In this document: in pieces, positions 48,257 through 61,610 of the stretch
How positions within the stretch are numbered: the stretch's first letter is position 1
How the letters are laid out: the number at the start of each line of letters is the position of its first letter
DNA from: Callipepla californica brunnescens
Lineage: Eukaryota; Chordata; Aves; Galliformes; Odontophoridae
NCBI GenBank assembly: GCA_023055505.1
Contig: JALIRH010000026.1
Span: forward strand, 8,943,591 to 9,007,590
Reading direction: 5' to 3'
DNA length: 64,000 nt
Made by a program: the position numbers and the translations under genes
Notes under the pieces: generated by a model
What the model saw: only the letters and a program-made list of their open reading frames with translations
Database searches by the model: none
Told to the model about the DNA's origin: nothing

Positions 48257-51200
48257 CTTAAATTTTGTCTTAATGTAGTTTGTTCTTTGTTGTGTGAGAT
48301 GCTGGTAGGTCTCTGATAAAAGCAGGTACAGTCTTCATGCTGATTATATCATCATGTTCAAGAGTGATAACAACACCTTGCACACCGTTACTCCAGCTCT
48401 TCTACAGAATCACACGTACATTATTAAGGCTCATTTTAGGCGGTAGTAGCTCTACTTTGGAGCATCATTTTAAAGGGTATTATTAAGAGTTGATGGACAT
48501 ACGTTAGGCTGTTAATGATATTCATGCCTGATTAGCTGATGTGGAGGCTAAAATGCCTGCTGAAAAGGGTCACACAAGCAGACTTGTATGTTAAGAAATG
48601 TTAAGTTTTTATGTTAAAACAAAGCAGGTGGCTGCTGCTTAGCAACAACAAATTGTTCCCCTTCCTCCCTGAGTTACACCCATGTAAACAAAAGATGTTA
48701 TGCGTGTTTCAGACTTTCTTAGATCCACTTAAACTAATATGCTGTTTTGTATTCATAGATGGTTTACTTCTTTATGCTACCTCCAGTTTGAACACCTGTT
48801 TCTATTGTCATATAAATCAATAGGTTTTATTTGGAATAGGAATAGTTTCCTCATGAAATGTAATAGCATGTTGTTGTTCTGTTGTCGCTGTCATTTTAAA
48901 AAGCATTGACATCTAACTGATATGAACTTAATTCTGAACGCAGTGGCTGTCTCACAGAGAGGAATATTCTGGTTAAGTATGGAAGTCACCGGTTGAAGTC
49001 AGGAGAAGTTAGCTGAAATTTTTTCTTAAAACTAGCTCTCCAGTTGTCTTCTTTTTAATCATTTGTTTTCCATGTGAGTACTGTAATTTAGAGAAGAAAT
49101 AGCGTCCAGATCTCCCACTTGCATGTTTTCTCAATCTGGTATGCTTTATATCGTTTTTTGTAGTAACTGACAAAGATTTGTGAGGTTTACAGAAATGATT
49201 GAATATAATTAAAGCAAATGTGTTTGAGTTGACATGAAAATACTGATCTCCTTAACTGAATATAGAGGAATATTTAATTGCTTGAGTCAGTGCAGATGTA
49301 TTTTAGAAGTTTACATGGAGATTCAGTGCAAAATATTATCTTTTTACATTTTTTATGACCAAATGGATTTTTAGTCTTCTTTTCCAAAAATATTATAAAA
49401 TGTAATTCAGTGCATACGAAGAAAGTCTGAGATTAAAAAAAAACAAAACAAAAAACAATTAAAATTATGATCATTCTCTGTTTTGCTGAATTATCAGAAT
49501 GTAGGCATCTCACATTGGGACTGTACTGAGATGTGACCTTTTTTAGTCAAAATCAAACTTTAAGAAAATGAGAAAAATATACTTCCTATCAGTTTTATTT
49601 GGTTTTTTTTCCCTTTGTCTAAAAAAAAAAAAAAAAAAAAAAATTAGTTTTGGTGATAGTTATTCCTGTTAAGGTATTTTCCATTTTAAGATCACCAAAA
49701 CAGTTACCATACTGTTGTGATGTATGCGTGTATAATTCATCACTGGATTTCTGTTTCAGACCTTAATCTTTTTAAATCGTAATTGATACTGTTTTGATAT
49801 AAGGTGTCTTCACCTTCAGGCTTAACAACTGTAGTTTTGATGGATGCAGGTTCTTACATACGACACCGCAGGTTTTTGTCTATTGCTGGGAATGTATTTG
49901 TTGAAGTGAACTTTTCCCCTTTGAATTCTATCAACATCTCTCAGAAAAATACAGATGAGAAAACTCTTTGTTTATACTGATGTCAGACACACACAAGAAG
50001 ATAAAATCGGGACCAAATGAGAGCCTCTTGAGAAAAGAGTTGTGGAAACGATCAAATCATCTTAACGGTAGTGAACAGGCTCAAAATTAAATACGCTGGA
50101 ATCGGAGTGTGTTCTGAAGCTTGAATAATGCATGTGCAGAAAATGATGTCTGATGAGAGATGATATACAGGAGGCAAGTATTCTAATTTATTGTTGTTCT
50201 TCGTAATGGAAACACTACTTACGCTGCAGAGGAAACATGGTCCCTGTGGCTTTGCACTGGTTTCATTAATTTGTTTACTGTTTGCATATGTCTTGTGGCA
50301 GAAGTTTCCCAGAACATTTCAGTTCAGAGCCAGATGTTTGCAGAATTTTTCATCTGGCACAGCTTAAGTGAGACAACCAGCAGATGAACAGTGGTCTGCT
50401 TGAGTGCTTTTCCTACCAGCAGTTCCAGGGATGGCTGCTTCTTTGTGTCTGCGCTGTGTGGCATAGACAAGTCGCACCTTGAGGCTCTCTTTCCCCTGCA
50501 TCCTACCGTGTTTGTACTGGTGGGGGACAGAGCTACTAGGAGAAACGCTATGTGATGCTGAAATAGAGTTGACTTAATGCTGATGCCACTGAAATTGTGG
50601 GTCGGAAAATGAGAAAAACACACCCCGAAGAAGCTCAGTCTCTTGGAATCTTCTCTGTGTTTTGGGAAGGATTGGATATAAAGTCATTTCAAAACAGTAC
50701 AACCTTGGAAGTTTTAATTGAGGTTCTTTTCTTTATGTTCATCATCTTCGCTTCATTTACAGTTCTGTTACATCCTATTAAAAAAAAAAAAAAAAGTTGA
50801 ATACAAGAGGAAGATCAAAATATGCTCCTAGAGTACCAGCTGTGCACTGTGTACACCTCCAATAGGGTTGCAACGTAGCTTTTGGTTTAGGGTAAAATGG
50901 TTTTTGTGAAAGCTGGCTCAAGACTTTCCAGCAACGTAGACGAAGTTAGGATTGCTGTGAGATGAATCGTGACTAATTTTTAGCAGAAGTGAAAGTAAAA
51001 GCAACTGTAGCACTGGGATTAAATATAAGGGCATCAGGGCTCTTCTACCTGTTAATCAGTTTTTGTGGGATGGTTCAGGTACTTTCCACCCTGAGCCCCA
51101 TGCAGGTTTAGGATGTCAAGGCTAAAGCCTTGTCTGCTGTTTCCAATGTTATTTTTTGAGACTGGCAGAAAAATAGGATTTTCATTGTTGACATGCAAGA

Positions 51201-53020
51201 ATTTCAAGTCCTGTTTTCCCCCCGACATCCAGATAACTTATAAGTGCTCTTCTTAGTTTAGGGCTATTATTTCATGCATTTAGGTGACTTCATCTGCTCA
51301 GAAGACTTGTCAGGTGGTGCAGTGGGGCAGATTTGTTGCTGTTTCTTACTGTGAATTGAATGTTGAGTCTTAGCTGTGGCCGGAATTAGTTGTCTTTTCA
51401 GTAGCACTGAACAAACTGAGACCTGAAAGGAGGTTTCCAGAACATTATAAGTCCAGGCCTTGAAAGTTGGATGTGGTTTCTAAAAAATGTGGGTGATCGT
51501 CAAGGCTTGAAGTTTTCGCTGCAAATGCAGTGATGGCAGTGGACTGCCAAGTAGCCATACCTGCCCTAAAAGCCCCTTTATTTCTTGTTTTAAAAGGAGT
51601 GTATTTATAACATTTCGATTGACTGTAGGGCTTTTATTGGACAGCATAAAATGTACTAACTGACAGTGTAAAATTACCAGTATGTAGCAATAGGAAGAGG
51701 TGTTCAAAACTGGGAGATGTCCATTGTAATAGGTGTGAAGAATGATACCCACTGTTTTTGTCGAAGAGAGGAAAAGAGGAAGTTAGCTTTCCTCAGCAAC
51801 CATTTTCTATCACTTTTATTTTTTTTTTTCTTTTCAAAACAAGATTAGTGAGCACCTTGAAATAAATGAATTAGAAATTCACACAGGGTTCAAAGTTGCC
51901 TGGTTTTAAAAAAAGAAAAAAAAAAGTCATATTTGGATAGAATCTTCAGAAATAGTAAAAATCTACTGAAGTGGAGCTAGTCTGTTATTAATTATATTTT
52001 CCACAGGCATTTTCTTGAGAAGTTTGGTCAGCATATATTTTGAGTAGCAGTTATTGATTTGTTATTGTTATATGCCTTATATGTTATGTGCACTGCAGAA
52101 AGAGCGTAATTTTGGTGGAATTTCACAGCTAAGTCATTATGTACCCGAATTGCACCCAAATTCCTAAAAAATCGGAAACAGTTTAGGTTTTCTTATGTTC
52201 CTTTATAACGAGATACTCCTACTTTCACTTAATTTGTTTATTCCAAGTAAAGTTCAAGGTTTGTGTTTTCTTTTTCTTAGGGGGGCAGTTGGAAAAAAAT
52301 TGAAGTAGAATAATATTGTCTTTCTTCAGGCAGAAGAGCAAGAATTGAAAACATACTCACAAAATGCGTGCTGGAAATAAACACAGTAGGAAATTGAAAT
52401 GTAAATACTCCAACAAACTAATTCTGATCTTACTATGAGAAAGCATCTTTTTCAAGTATATTTTCCCTGTGCAAAGACAAAAAATTCACTGTACTTCTGT
52501 TCCCTTCCTTGTTGCAAGCAGCAGGACCAGACCAGTTTTGTTTGTGCTTGGCTGTGTTCATTACTAGAAGAACATCTTAAGTCATCTTCCTCTTGTAGGC
52601 TATGAGTTGAAGTAATGATGATAATAAAATATATTATTATTTTTCTAGTAAAGTAATTCAAGGTGTGATAGTACTGCATTGAATGTGTAATCACGTCATG
52701 CTGGCAACCTTGCATGCCGTTTATGCAGACATATACATGCACATACACAAATAAAAACCCTATCTGATTTTCTAACTACAGAGTTGTTAGGAGTCCCAGA
52801 AGGTGCCCAAGCGTGCCTTCATTTAACCGAACACGGCCTCTGACCGAACCTTGGCTGCTGGGGGCTTGGTTGCTCTGTCTCTGAGGGGCTCAGTGCAGCA
52901 GGGGAAGCAGAGGTGATCTGGGTCATTAAACTGCCTCAGCATCAGGGCTGAGGATAGAGTTGCAGGCTGCTCCCAGGGTCAGTCACATGTAGAATCAGCA
53001 TCTAGTTATTATAAGAGAAC
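48257..53020. other. non-coding with A tracts and one GC-richer patch
   Basis: Contains A-rich patches at about 49435-49458, A23 at 49621-49643 and an A run at about 50781-50795. A GC-richer patch at about 52785-53000 stands out from its surroundings but matches no element I recognise. No gene was recognised. Confidence 0.45.
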
Positions 53021-53048
53021 ACACGAGCTAAATCACACGAGCTAAATC
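53021..53048. repeat. 14-bp tandem duplication
   Basis: ACACGAGCTAAATC occurs twice in perfect direct tandem. Confidence 0.95.
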
Positions 53049-54637
53049 AGGAATCATCTGTGTATCTTTGGATTTTTGAGCTAAGTATACAGGATCTACT
53101 GTGAATTTGTGCAGTCAGTCACTACTAAACTTAGAATCATTACTGCAGGGTTGTATTTTAGGGTTAAGGACATATCTACCCAGCATTGCCTGAATACACA
53201 GGCACTTGAATGGGCTTGGGTAGCCTATATGAAGCTGACGCTGCTCTGAGTATAATACCCAATTTAGCCTAATTGGAAAAAGCTTGAGTGGGAATGAGCT
53301 TCAGTTGAAGTGCTGAGTGCTGAGTCTTGTTTTCTTGGAAATCTGAATGTTGTTTTACTTATCTCTGTGGAATAAACAACCAGACAATAGGGTTGCTGAT
53401 CAAGGACAGCTACTTTTATAACCAAAATATGTAAACCTCTATGAGAACTGTATTTACAAAAGCAAATAAGTTATTTAACAAGTAATAATATTACGTGCTA
53501 TCCTGAGTACTATGCTTTTCCTCCTTGGGAACCAGCAGCACTGGAATTTATTCAACAATACAGAGAACAGCGTTGATTCTTTTACTCTTTGCATGCTGTT
53601 TAGTGTCTCTTCCCCAACATATTCTGTTTTCATGTTTATTTTGTGCCTGTTGTTCAGTAAGGTGGTAAAAATGTATTTGTGTCAGCAGTCCCTTATATGC
53701 TACCACTTGTACACTTAAATTAGGGAATTGAGTTGATTTGTTCATGTTTCTTATCCGTAGTAGAGAACGTGCTCTGTGCAATGATTGTGTGTCCTTTTTA
53801 TATGATGCTTGAATGTTAAAAGATATGTGGATGTTTACCATCTTTAGAAGAGGACTGGAAATCTGTTGATGGCAGGAAAATTGCAAATGGAAAATGAAAT
53901 TCACAGTCTCTGTCTTGATAGTTGCAAATGCACTAGAAAGAAATATTCTTCTTCGCTACTGTCTGCATGAACTATCACTAATATAGAGAACTGCACATGC
54001 TGATGATTTCAGTTAGCCTTAGGCGTTTACTCCAAATTTTCAGCTTCTTTCTTTTTTCTTCTTAGCAGTAGATTGTAGCTTGAGTGAAAGAAGAGGCCAT
54101 GGTATTGCAGGTGACAGTGCAAAGTGTAGCATTTCTTTGTAAAATGCACGTTGGAAAATAATCCATGCTTTAATTCTGAGCTTGTCAGCTTGGACCTTTC
54201 ATGTGAGTAAAGCGTAACAAACTCCTTAGTTTTGGTGGTGGTGGTTTTTTTTTTTTTTTTGTCACTTAAGTTTTCAGCCTTCCATCTGTGTTCTTGAGGT
54301 GTCACCCCAATACATGCTTGCCTGACCTACTTCTTGTTAGAACAAATTGTTTCTCTTCCTCCTGACTGTAGGTGCCCTAACAGACATCGTATTCTAATTT
54401 AAGCACTGCCACATTAGAGTGAATGAAGTATCATAAAGATAGGAACTTCAGTTTTCATTTGGTCATTACAGCTATTCACCAGAGTACCTGTTCTGTAGAT
54501 TTTGATTCTAAGGATCTTCTTTATTTATTTATTTATTTATTTTTTGAGGTTTCCTTTTTGGTTTTGCTAACTCCAGTAAAAATATACTGAGCGAGTTCCT
54601 GGTGGCTTGATATCATTCTGGCTCTCTTCTTGAATTA
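53049..54637. other. non-coding, simple repeats
   Basis: Contains a T16 run at about 54245-54260 and (TTTA)n at about 54521-54545. No gene was recognised. Confidence 0.5.
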
Positions 54638-54733
54638 CTGATCTTGTGGTTGGCATCTCTGCCCATGGCAGGGGCTTTGAAACTCGATGGTCTTGGAGGT
54701 TCTCTTCAACTCAGGCCTTTCTCTGTTTCTATT
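54638..54733 (+). mobile_element. CR1 LINE 3'-end fragment
   Basis: The phrases CTTGTGGTTGGCATCTCTGC, CCCATGGCAGGGGCTTTGAA and ACTCGATGGTCTTGGAGGTT, then CTCTTCAACTCAGG, follow the order of the CR1 3' UTR, which in the family ends in ATTCTATG repeats. The terminal octamers are almost gone (CTCTGTTTCTATTGG). It is an old, 5'-truncated, inactive copy in plus orientation. The 5' limit may lie further upstream. Confidence 0.8.
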
Positions 54734-55117
54734 GGAATGTGAGCTACTTCCAGATGCAGCATACTGATGTACTTCAGGATTTCTAAGCTGCTGTGTCTCG
54801 GAAGTGTCTAGACATTGTGCCTGGAACTGGAGCATCAGATCTTCTGATTGGAGTTGGATATGCTGCCCTGAAGGTCAAGGTTTAAACTCTGCTGGCACTG
54901 TGGTATCTGTAGTGTGTGGTTCTCTTTACACTGTGGATTCTCTAGTGCAAAGGTCTTCAGCGTTTTAGGCCTAAGTATGTGCTCAGCTTAGATGTTGTTC
55001 TGGTACACATTATTCTTTAATACATACAGTGTTCAGTGAGCACGTTAGCAGGGTTAAGGGTTACATGCAGGGTATTTAGAAAACCAGTTTGTTGCAGGAA
55101 AGCAAGGAGAAACAGCA

Positions 55118-55119
<2 letters not shown>
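54734..55119. other. non-coding, no feature recognised
   Basis: Nothing recognised. Confidence 0.5.

Positions 55120-55171
<52 letters not shown>
55120..55171. repeat. T52 homopolymer
   Basis: Fifty-two consecutive T. It is by far the longest homopolymer in the window and could be the reverse of an oligo(A) tail or a slippage-expanded tract. The phenylalanine-rich ORF across it is an artefact. Confidence 0.95.
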
Positions 55172-55175
<4 letters not shown>

Positions 55176-56354
55176 CTCTGCTCTACTCCATTCAGCCTGT
55201 TACCAAGCCCGGAACTGAGACGTATAGCTGTTAAGTGTGGAAGAACACAAGCGTCAATCCATTAATTCATATGGCTTTAATTTATACAAGAGATTTAATT
55301 TTAATTTCAGTTGCATCTATTTTATATTCCCAATGCTGTTAGGAACCTTTATGTTCTGTGACAGAGGTTCCCAGCAGACTTGGGACACTTGCCATATTGT
55401 CAGCAAGAGTTTGGAAAGGTATTTGTAGCTTTATTTGTTATGTAGCTGCGAATTACCAGGTCTGCATCACATAGTTGAAAGCATTAGTTATTTGTAGGAT
55501 TTTATCCAAGAAAATCTGAGGACTTTCAACTAGTATCTTGGAAACTTGATTTTGAAGGATTGGCCAAGAAGTAATGAATCATTCATAGTCTTTGTCAAAA
55601 TATTATGTCAGTCGTATGCCACCTTCCCACCATGTTTCTTGAAATTGAAGGGGAGAGGGGAATTTAAAGGGAATTTGAATTTAGGCAGCAGCAAAATAAC
55701 AAAAAATTGTGTTACAGTTTATTAAAAATGTGAGCAAGGATTCAACTTGACTGTCTAATTAGTTCTTGGAATTCACTGCTGGGTACTTTATGAAAATATA
55801 AGGTGTACTTAGAATATTAGATTACCAACCTAATTGGGCAGTATAATTTTGCAGCAATATATAATGAGAATTCAGGCCAATCAATTAATGCTGTGATTCA
55901 GCTGGTGGAATTCCTGGGTAACAGCCAGCTTCTCTTCTAACTTCAATTAGTTCTCTTCTTTTCCCCCCTCCTGTCTTTCTCCTGAGTATGATCAGCCTAT
56001 TTTTCTATTTCATGTTTTAATAGGAAATTATAGTGAAATTGCAAAATGCAGTGGTATTCTGAAACAGATCCCAAGTAATTCATGTAGCATAGAATAAGGG
56101 AAGAGTAATGTATTAGTAAATGACTTGGGTGAAGTATGAGGCTTGAAATTAAACATTATGTTCTGCTTAGAAGTTTCTTTTTCACAGCTATATGGAGTGA
56201 ACAGATATAGATCTGTTGAAATACAGTCCTTGGAAGCCCTCATTATTATATTGTGTGCTGTGGTATAGAATTCAGTGTATTGCTTTCCAGCCTGAAGGAC
56301 TGATTCTGGTGAGTATGTGTTTATGTACATCAAAAGAGGTAGCAGCTGCTCTGC
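55172..56354. other. non-coding, no feature recognised
   Basis: AT-rich sequence up to the solo LTR. Nothing recognised. Confidence 0.5.
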
Positions 56355-56938
56355 ATATTTGTCATGGTTTTATGATTTTTGGTACTGGTATTCCACATCA
56401 TAACATCATGTATTGCATTAAGAGTTAAAGAGCTAATACTCCAGCTCCATAGATCATTGATAATTCCAGGTATACCTGTCTCAGAAGAGAAGAAGAACTA
56501 CATTCCCCAGAGGACTTTGCGATGCTTTGTATTTTTACGTGTTTTCCGCTCAGAGGGAACAGATAAAAACCCTCAGCGGTCACGGGACAGTCTCTTTCCT
56601 TCGGGATCGACTCAGCAGTGGGTGCTCGCTGCCGTATCGCCTTCAGCGTTAGCGTAAGGCCTTCGGTTTATCGGACACTCTCTCTTGCTCATTTTATTTG
56701 ATTCATTAGCCTCAATTCCAATTACATTGTATTATATTGTGTTATTTTGCTTTCTAATATCTTATTTAGTAAATTAGCTTTCCTCCTCAGATCGTTGCCG
56801 CTGTTTTGTTTCTAGGCCCATCTCCCTTTTCCCTTTTCCCTTTTTCCTTGCCCTTTCCTGGGGCGTGGGTCCGTGGGTCCCCCGCACCAATCGTCACGGA
56901 ACCGGGCCGATCCAGCCCGGTAAACCGTTGACAATATT
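56355..56938 (+). mobile_element. solo LTR of the same ERV-L-type family, with 5-bp target-site duplication
   Basis: The LTR itself is 56360-56933 (574 bp), starting TGTCATGGTTTT and ending CCGTTGACA. It is flanked by identical ATATT at 56355-56359 and 56934-56938. It aligns along its length with the LTR at 45205-45735 but is about 43 bp longer through small insertions. AGATAAAAACC at 56561-56571 is a TATA-like promoter element. The copy retains many CpGs and is GC-rich near its 3' end. No internal viral sequence is present, so it arose by recombination between the two LTRs of a full insertion. LTRs carry promoter and enhancer signals, so it could act on neighbours; this is not shown. Confidence 0.93.
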
Positions 56939-59900
56939 CTACAGTGGTCATAAATTTACTTCTATTCATTGCTGAAGTACAGGCTGGCTAGGGGTGCTCT
57001 TACCCTTAATACACCTTGAATGTATTTCTAGTTATGTGGAGATTTTGAGGAAGGATTTTCTGACTCATATTTCTTTAATAATTGAGACGTACGTAAAATT
57101 AATATTCTGTGATTTCTTCAAATTTGTGTGTTTTACTTTACGCTGAATATGAATATAGTCATTGAGTCTAAAAATTGTTTTCTTATTTGGGAAGCACTGA
57201 AGTGTGCTTCAGTTTCCTAATAATTACTTAGTAGGATAAACTAGGGCTCATGCAGTAGATGCTATCTATTTATATCACAGCTAATGTTAAATCCCAGTGA
57301 CTTCCTCTAGGAGCTAGAAATTAGGATTGGTAATAGAATTATGACTTAGGAACACTTGAGGTCTTCCTGCGTGAGTTTAAGCCTTCGTTTAATACATAAA
57401 TCTTCTAGTTTTCCCAGGGCCTCAAAATATTCATTACCTTACTGGATTCCTCAGTGAAGGAACCACATACTCTATCCAAATAATTGCCCGAATAATATCA
57501 ATTCTTCAGTTCCAGATTCTGCTGCACTGTGGGTTTTACTTACCCTCTTCCCCTGCCTGCCAGAACTATAGATTCCTTGTGATATTGGCTATTAAAGTCT
57601 CATACTTAGTTGTTGAAGTAATTAAGAATCAAACTCTGTAAATGTTGTAGTAGGAGCTGATCTGTTGAGTCCAAATTTCATGTTTTGTTTTTTTGTTTTG
57701 TTTTTTTGTTGTTTTTTTTCCACTTTAAATACTGTGCAAGACTAAAGTGAGCATCTGTTTAAGAAAATCCTCAACACTTTCACCTTTCTCTGATCCCCTT
57801 CTAATTTTTACAGAATTATTCCTTACTCTAACTTAGCAAAAATTAGCAAAAGCTATTCATTTTATAACAGGGCTTTTACATGAATGTGTAGATAGAAACA
57901 GTCACTTGAAGCGGTGAAGTCTCCAGTTTTTGATTTCCTTTCAAAGTATTTGTACTACTTTCAGCAAACATACCGTAAGTTATAGGAGTCATTGTCCTGA
58001 AAAGTCTTTATAAGAGATCAAAGCAGTGGGGTTGGATGTCATTAAGATTCCATAATATATATATAATTTTTTACCTTTAAAACTGCCTTGTGCTGATGCA
58101 ATTTATCCTGAGGAAATGGGTCCCATCATGGTTTAGTATTGTGGATTTATGTGGAAGACCTGATAATAAAATAAAGTATCATAAACAAAAAGCAGAGGAA
58201 TATCTCTGCATGAAACCAAATTGGAAGGTTGCTTTAAAAATATAATATCACCAGGCACCAAACATTCCTGAGAGAGGAATTGAAAGCAAATTGTATCACT
58301 AATGAGAGGTATGTCACGATGCAAATTCTCTGGTTATTTTCTAAAAGAATTACTTAGTCTTACATTCTGCAGGTGTGCCTTGAGTTACCGTGTCTGAATT
58401 TTTTTTCCCTCTATTTTTTTGTTTAGCCCTGAAAGGGAGAGGATGGGGGAGAAAAGGTGGAGCAGTAGCATCCCGTAGCAGTTGTGAAAGGTGTAGCAAG
58501 TACGCAGTGTGTTCTGATAGTACAAGTTTTGAAAGTAATTCAAAGATAATAGAATACAGGCATGCACTTCTGTTAGCGATATGAAAGCGTGGTAGGTGAG
58601 TGCTGATACGAAGGTGAGGTGTTCATTTTAGAAACAGTTACAAACTGTTAAAATCAAAGTTTGTGTTGTGTTAATATTATCACTATTTGACCAAATGCTT
58701 AGCTTTTAAGGCTTAGATTTCTTCTGTTCCAGAAGGCAGTTCAACCTGTCACTTGGACTAAATCCAGTACTTCCCCTTTATTTATTTTTTTTCCAATGCT
58801 ATGCTTTTATTTTCATGTAAGCATTGTTGTAGGCTGTTCTAAGTCAGTTGGTCTCAGCTCAACATCTCAACGTCCTCCAGATTTAGTGTGGAAAATGAAT
58901 GCATTTTTCTGGCTTTACTAGTCATTCTTCACCCTTCCTGCAATCTGCTAACACAGTGTCTCACAAATAGTTAATTAATCTAGATTAATATTTCCCTTTT
59001 AAGTGTTGAGCTTTGTTTTGGGAATGAAGTTCTTCGCTGTTTTCTCCCATGTTACGACTTGTGAAATACAGCGTCGCATTTCTCAGCAGGTCTCTCTTCA
59101 GTTGTTTTCCTATCAGTTAAAAAGCCTAGAATTCTTCAAATTGATTTGTAAACTAATCCAGTATCTGTGATGCAAGAGCTAGTTACAAACTATCCCTACA
59201 GTGATTTATTGTTTGACCTGAAAGCAGTCCTGACTCCAAGAGGGTTTGCTGCTGCCCATAGTATTACATTGGTAGCTTCTGGTGGCCTCCTTCTTTAAAA
59301 TATGCTTTATTGCTAATGAAGTGCTATTGAAATGTAAGTAATGTAAATCTCATTTCCATGCATCTGTGCCATGGAAAATAAAAAAAGGTTATGTTAAGCA
59401 GTGGCTAATTTGCTCTGGAGCAAATTGTCTGGTAGAGAGGGTGAAGTTCACCCACTATACAGCTAGACTTTCAGTAGAAGAAACCTTTAAAATCATTTTA
59501 GAAGTAGAAAGCACACTAAGGATCTCCAAAGAATGGGCAGGGGTAGTTGTCACATCTGCTGTTTGTGATGTACCGTTGCTGTTGCTTCAGAAGACGTTAA
59601 CGTAGAAAATGTTTCCTGTCCAGCATCAGAAAATGAGGGGTCTCGGTTTCCGCTATTGACAGTAAGAACTTCAAAGGTTTATCAATAAATAAATTTTAAA
59701 TTCTTCATGCAGCCTACTGCTGTTGTTGGGATGCAGGTCATTAGGTGCTGTTAAGATGACACGCATTTATTTTGTCTTAAAGCGTTGTGTGCTCTGTGGA
59801 TGCCCTGTTCCTCTGAGGAGATAAAAAGATGTTTAACACAGGCCTAAAGGCAGAGATGGGAGCTGTAGGGATGCATTGCGTTCATGCTCATTTATCTTCT

Positions 59901-60719
59901 GTAATTTTACTATTTACTCAGCTTTCAAGGTGCAGTAAGCGATCAGACCTAAATGCTTAACACAAAAATGACGTGGACAGGAAAGCATCGTACACAGAAA
60001 ATATCCAGCAGAGGATAGTTTCTATGAACGTCTGTAAATCTAGAAGGGCCAATAATGTAAAAATAGAACTTAATAACAGAACATTTCTGGCACCTTTGTA
60101 GACTTCTGAGTCTTCAGTTTCAAGTTATATTTGATATCTTCATTGTTTGAATGCCTTCTCTGTAAGAGTCTTTAAATGACTTATTTGAAGCAAAATATTT
60201 TCTTTGAAGTAAAACAGGAGACAAATAAGTTCCAAAACCATAAAACGTAGACTGATCATTTAAAAATATGTATGAATTTTTCTAGCTATAAATATACTTG
60301 AATGTTATGTGTGATACCAGAAAGCTCAGTGATTATACGATGTTTGTTTTAATGGTGCTCTGTAAACCGACACTGCTGTTATATGCCAGTATTATTTTGT
60401 TGTTTATAGGTATCTAAAAGTCTGCTGTGTATTTCTCTATTGTAATGTGATATTGCCTCATTCCATTCAGTAAGCTACACCATTTTATGAATCAGAAATC
60501 TGCCCACACAAGCAGCTAAAGTACGTCCCTCTACCAGAATATTTTCCACATCATAAATAAAGTAATTTTTCTCTTTTTAAGTGTGTATTGACAAGCTAAC
60601 AAAAATGAAGACAAAATATAACTATCTTACAGGTCCTCTGTAGATGCCTTCTTTCCTAGGGATACAGTCTGTTGCTGGGGGTCCTCCAAGCTGCTGACAC
60701 TGATGAAATGTTTTTCTCA
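56939..60719. other. non-coding, no gene recognised
   Basis: Contains T-rich low complexity at about 57681-57720. The stretch at about 59700-60000 has the even, motif-rich texture of conserved non-coding DNA but no decisive motif. Confidence 0.45.
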
Positions 60720-60830
60720 TCTGCAGTAACCCTGCGTCCCAGGGGGAGGAAAGAATTAAGCTGGCGATCATTATGCAGCCTGCTCTTCAGCACAAGTTAA
60801 GGCATCAAAGGAATTTCATTTTTGTAGCAG
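60720..60830. promoter_or_regulatory. candidate regulatory element with TCF/LEF site
   Basis: A locally GC-richer, complex stretch that includes ATCAAAGG at 60804-60811, a match to the TCF/LEF consensus. Function is inferred from the motif and texture only. Confidence 0.18.
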
Positions 60831-61390
60831 CTTGGATTTTGTCTGAGCAGTTCATCTGTACTTTCATCTTTACTTTTGTTACAGATTTTATGTAGCTGCC
60901 CCTCAGAAAACCTTTCTCTTCTGTGCTGTGCATCTTCCTCTTTATTTTTTCCTTACATTTTTATCCAGGTTGTAGTGCTGAGGCATCGTGGAGTATAAAA
61001 AGTACTTCTGTGACATTAGGTTAGAAACAATGGACAGTCTTTAGATAGTGAAGCATTAATGGAATACTTTGATTAAAAATTATCAGACTTTTTGCTCAGT
61101 TACCTTTAAGAATTATGATTTATTTTTAACAAGTTCAATTTTTCACTTAACTTTTATTTGCATTTTCAAAGTGAGAACCTGTTTGTTTAGGTTATTGTAT
61201 TTATAATGCTGCATTTTTACTAGTTTTATTGCTCAAAAGGTCATCACACATAGCAAGATTTCAGAAAGTTTACTGTGCTTTGTAATGTAATTCACTCAAA
61301 ATTCTAATTGTCTAAGAATAGATTTCTATTCAGAAGTATTGCAGTAGTTCTTCTATTTTGATGTCTCAGTCTCTGGTAATGTCATATACT
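60831..61390. other. non-coding, no feature recognised
   Basis: AT-rich. Nothing recognised. Confidence 0.5.
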
Positions 61391-61610
61391 GTGTTTAGAG
61401 ATCACGTGCAGATCTTCTCCATTATATGAATTTATTGTAAACGAAATGTCAACGAAAGCTGGAAGACCAGCATGTGGTGGTATCTGGCCTGAGATCGTTA
61501 TCTATCATGCATTTTCTCAAGATGATAAAAATGATTAAATGAAAAGGAATAACTGCATCGACCTGGGAGATAAAATCCTGCATGTAGTCATTATGTCGTT
61601 TAACTCTGCC
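61391..61610. promoter_or_regulatory. candidate regulatory element with E-box and FOX motifs
   Basis: Contains the E-box CACGTG (61403-61408), a FOX-like TGTAAAC (61436-61442), and homeodomain/MEIS-like GATGATAAAAATGATTAAAT near 61520-61540. The texture is like a conserved non-coding element. Motifs are seen; function is inferred. Confidence 0.2.

Noticed and set aside
52785..53000. GC-richer patch considered as a transposable element or exon
   Set aside because: No family motif, termini, or open frame could be recognised; left as an unclassified patch.
55036..55218. ORF with a polyphenylalanine core
   Set aside because: Translation of the T52 tract.
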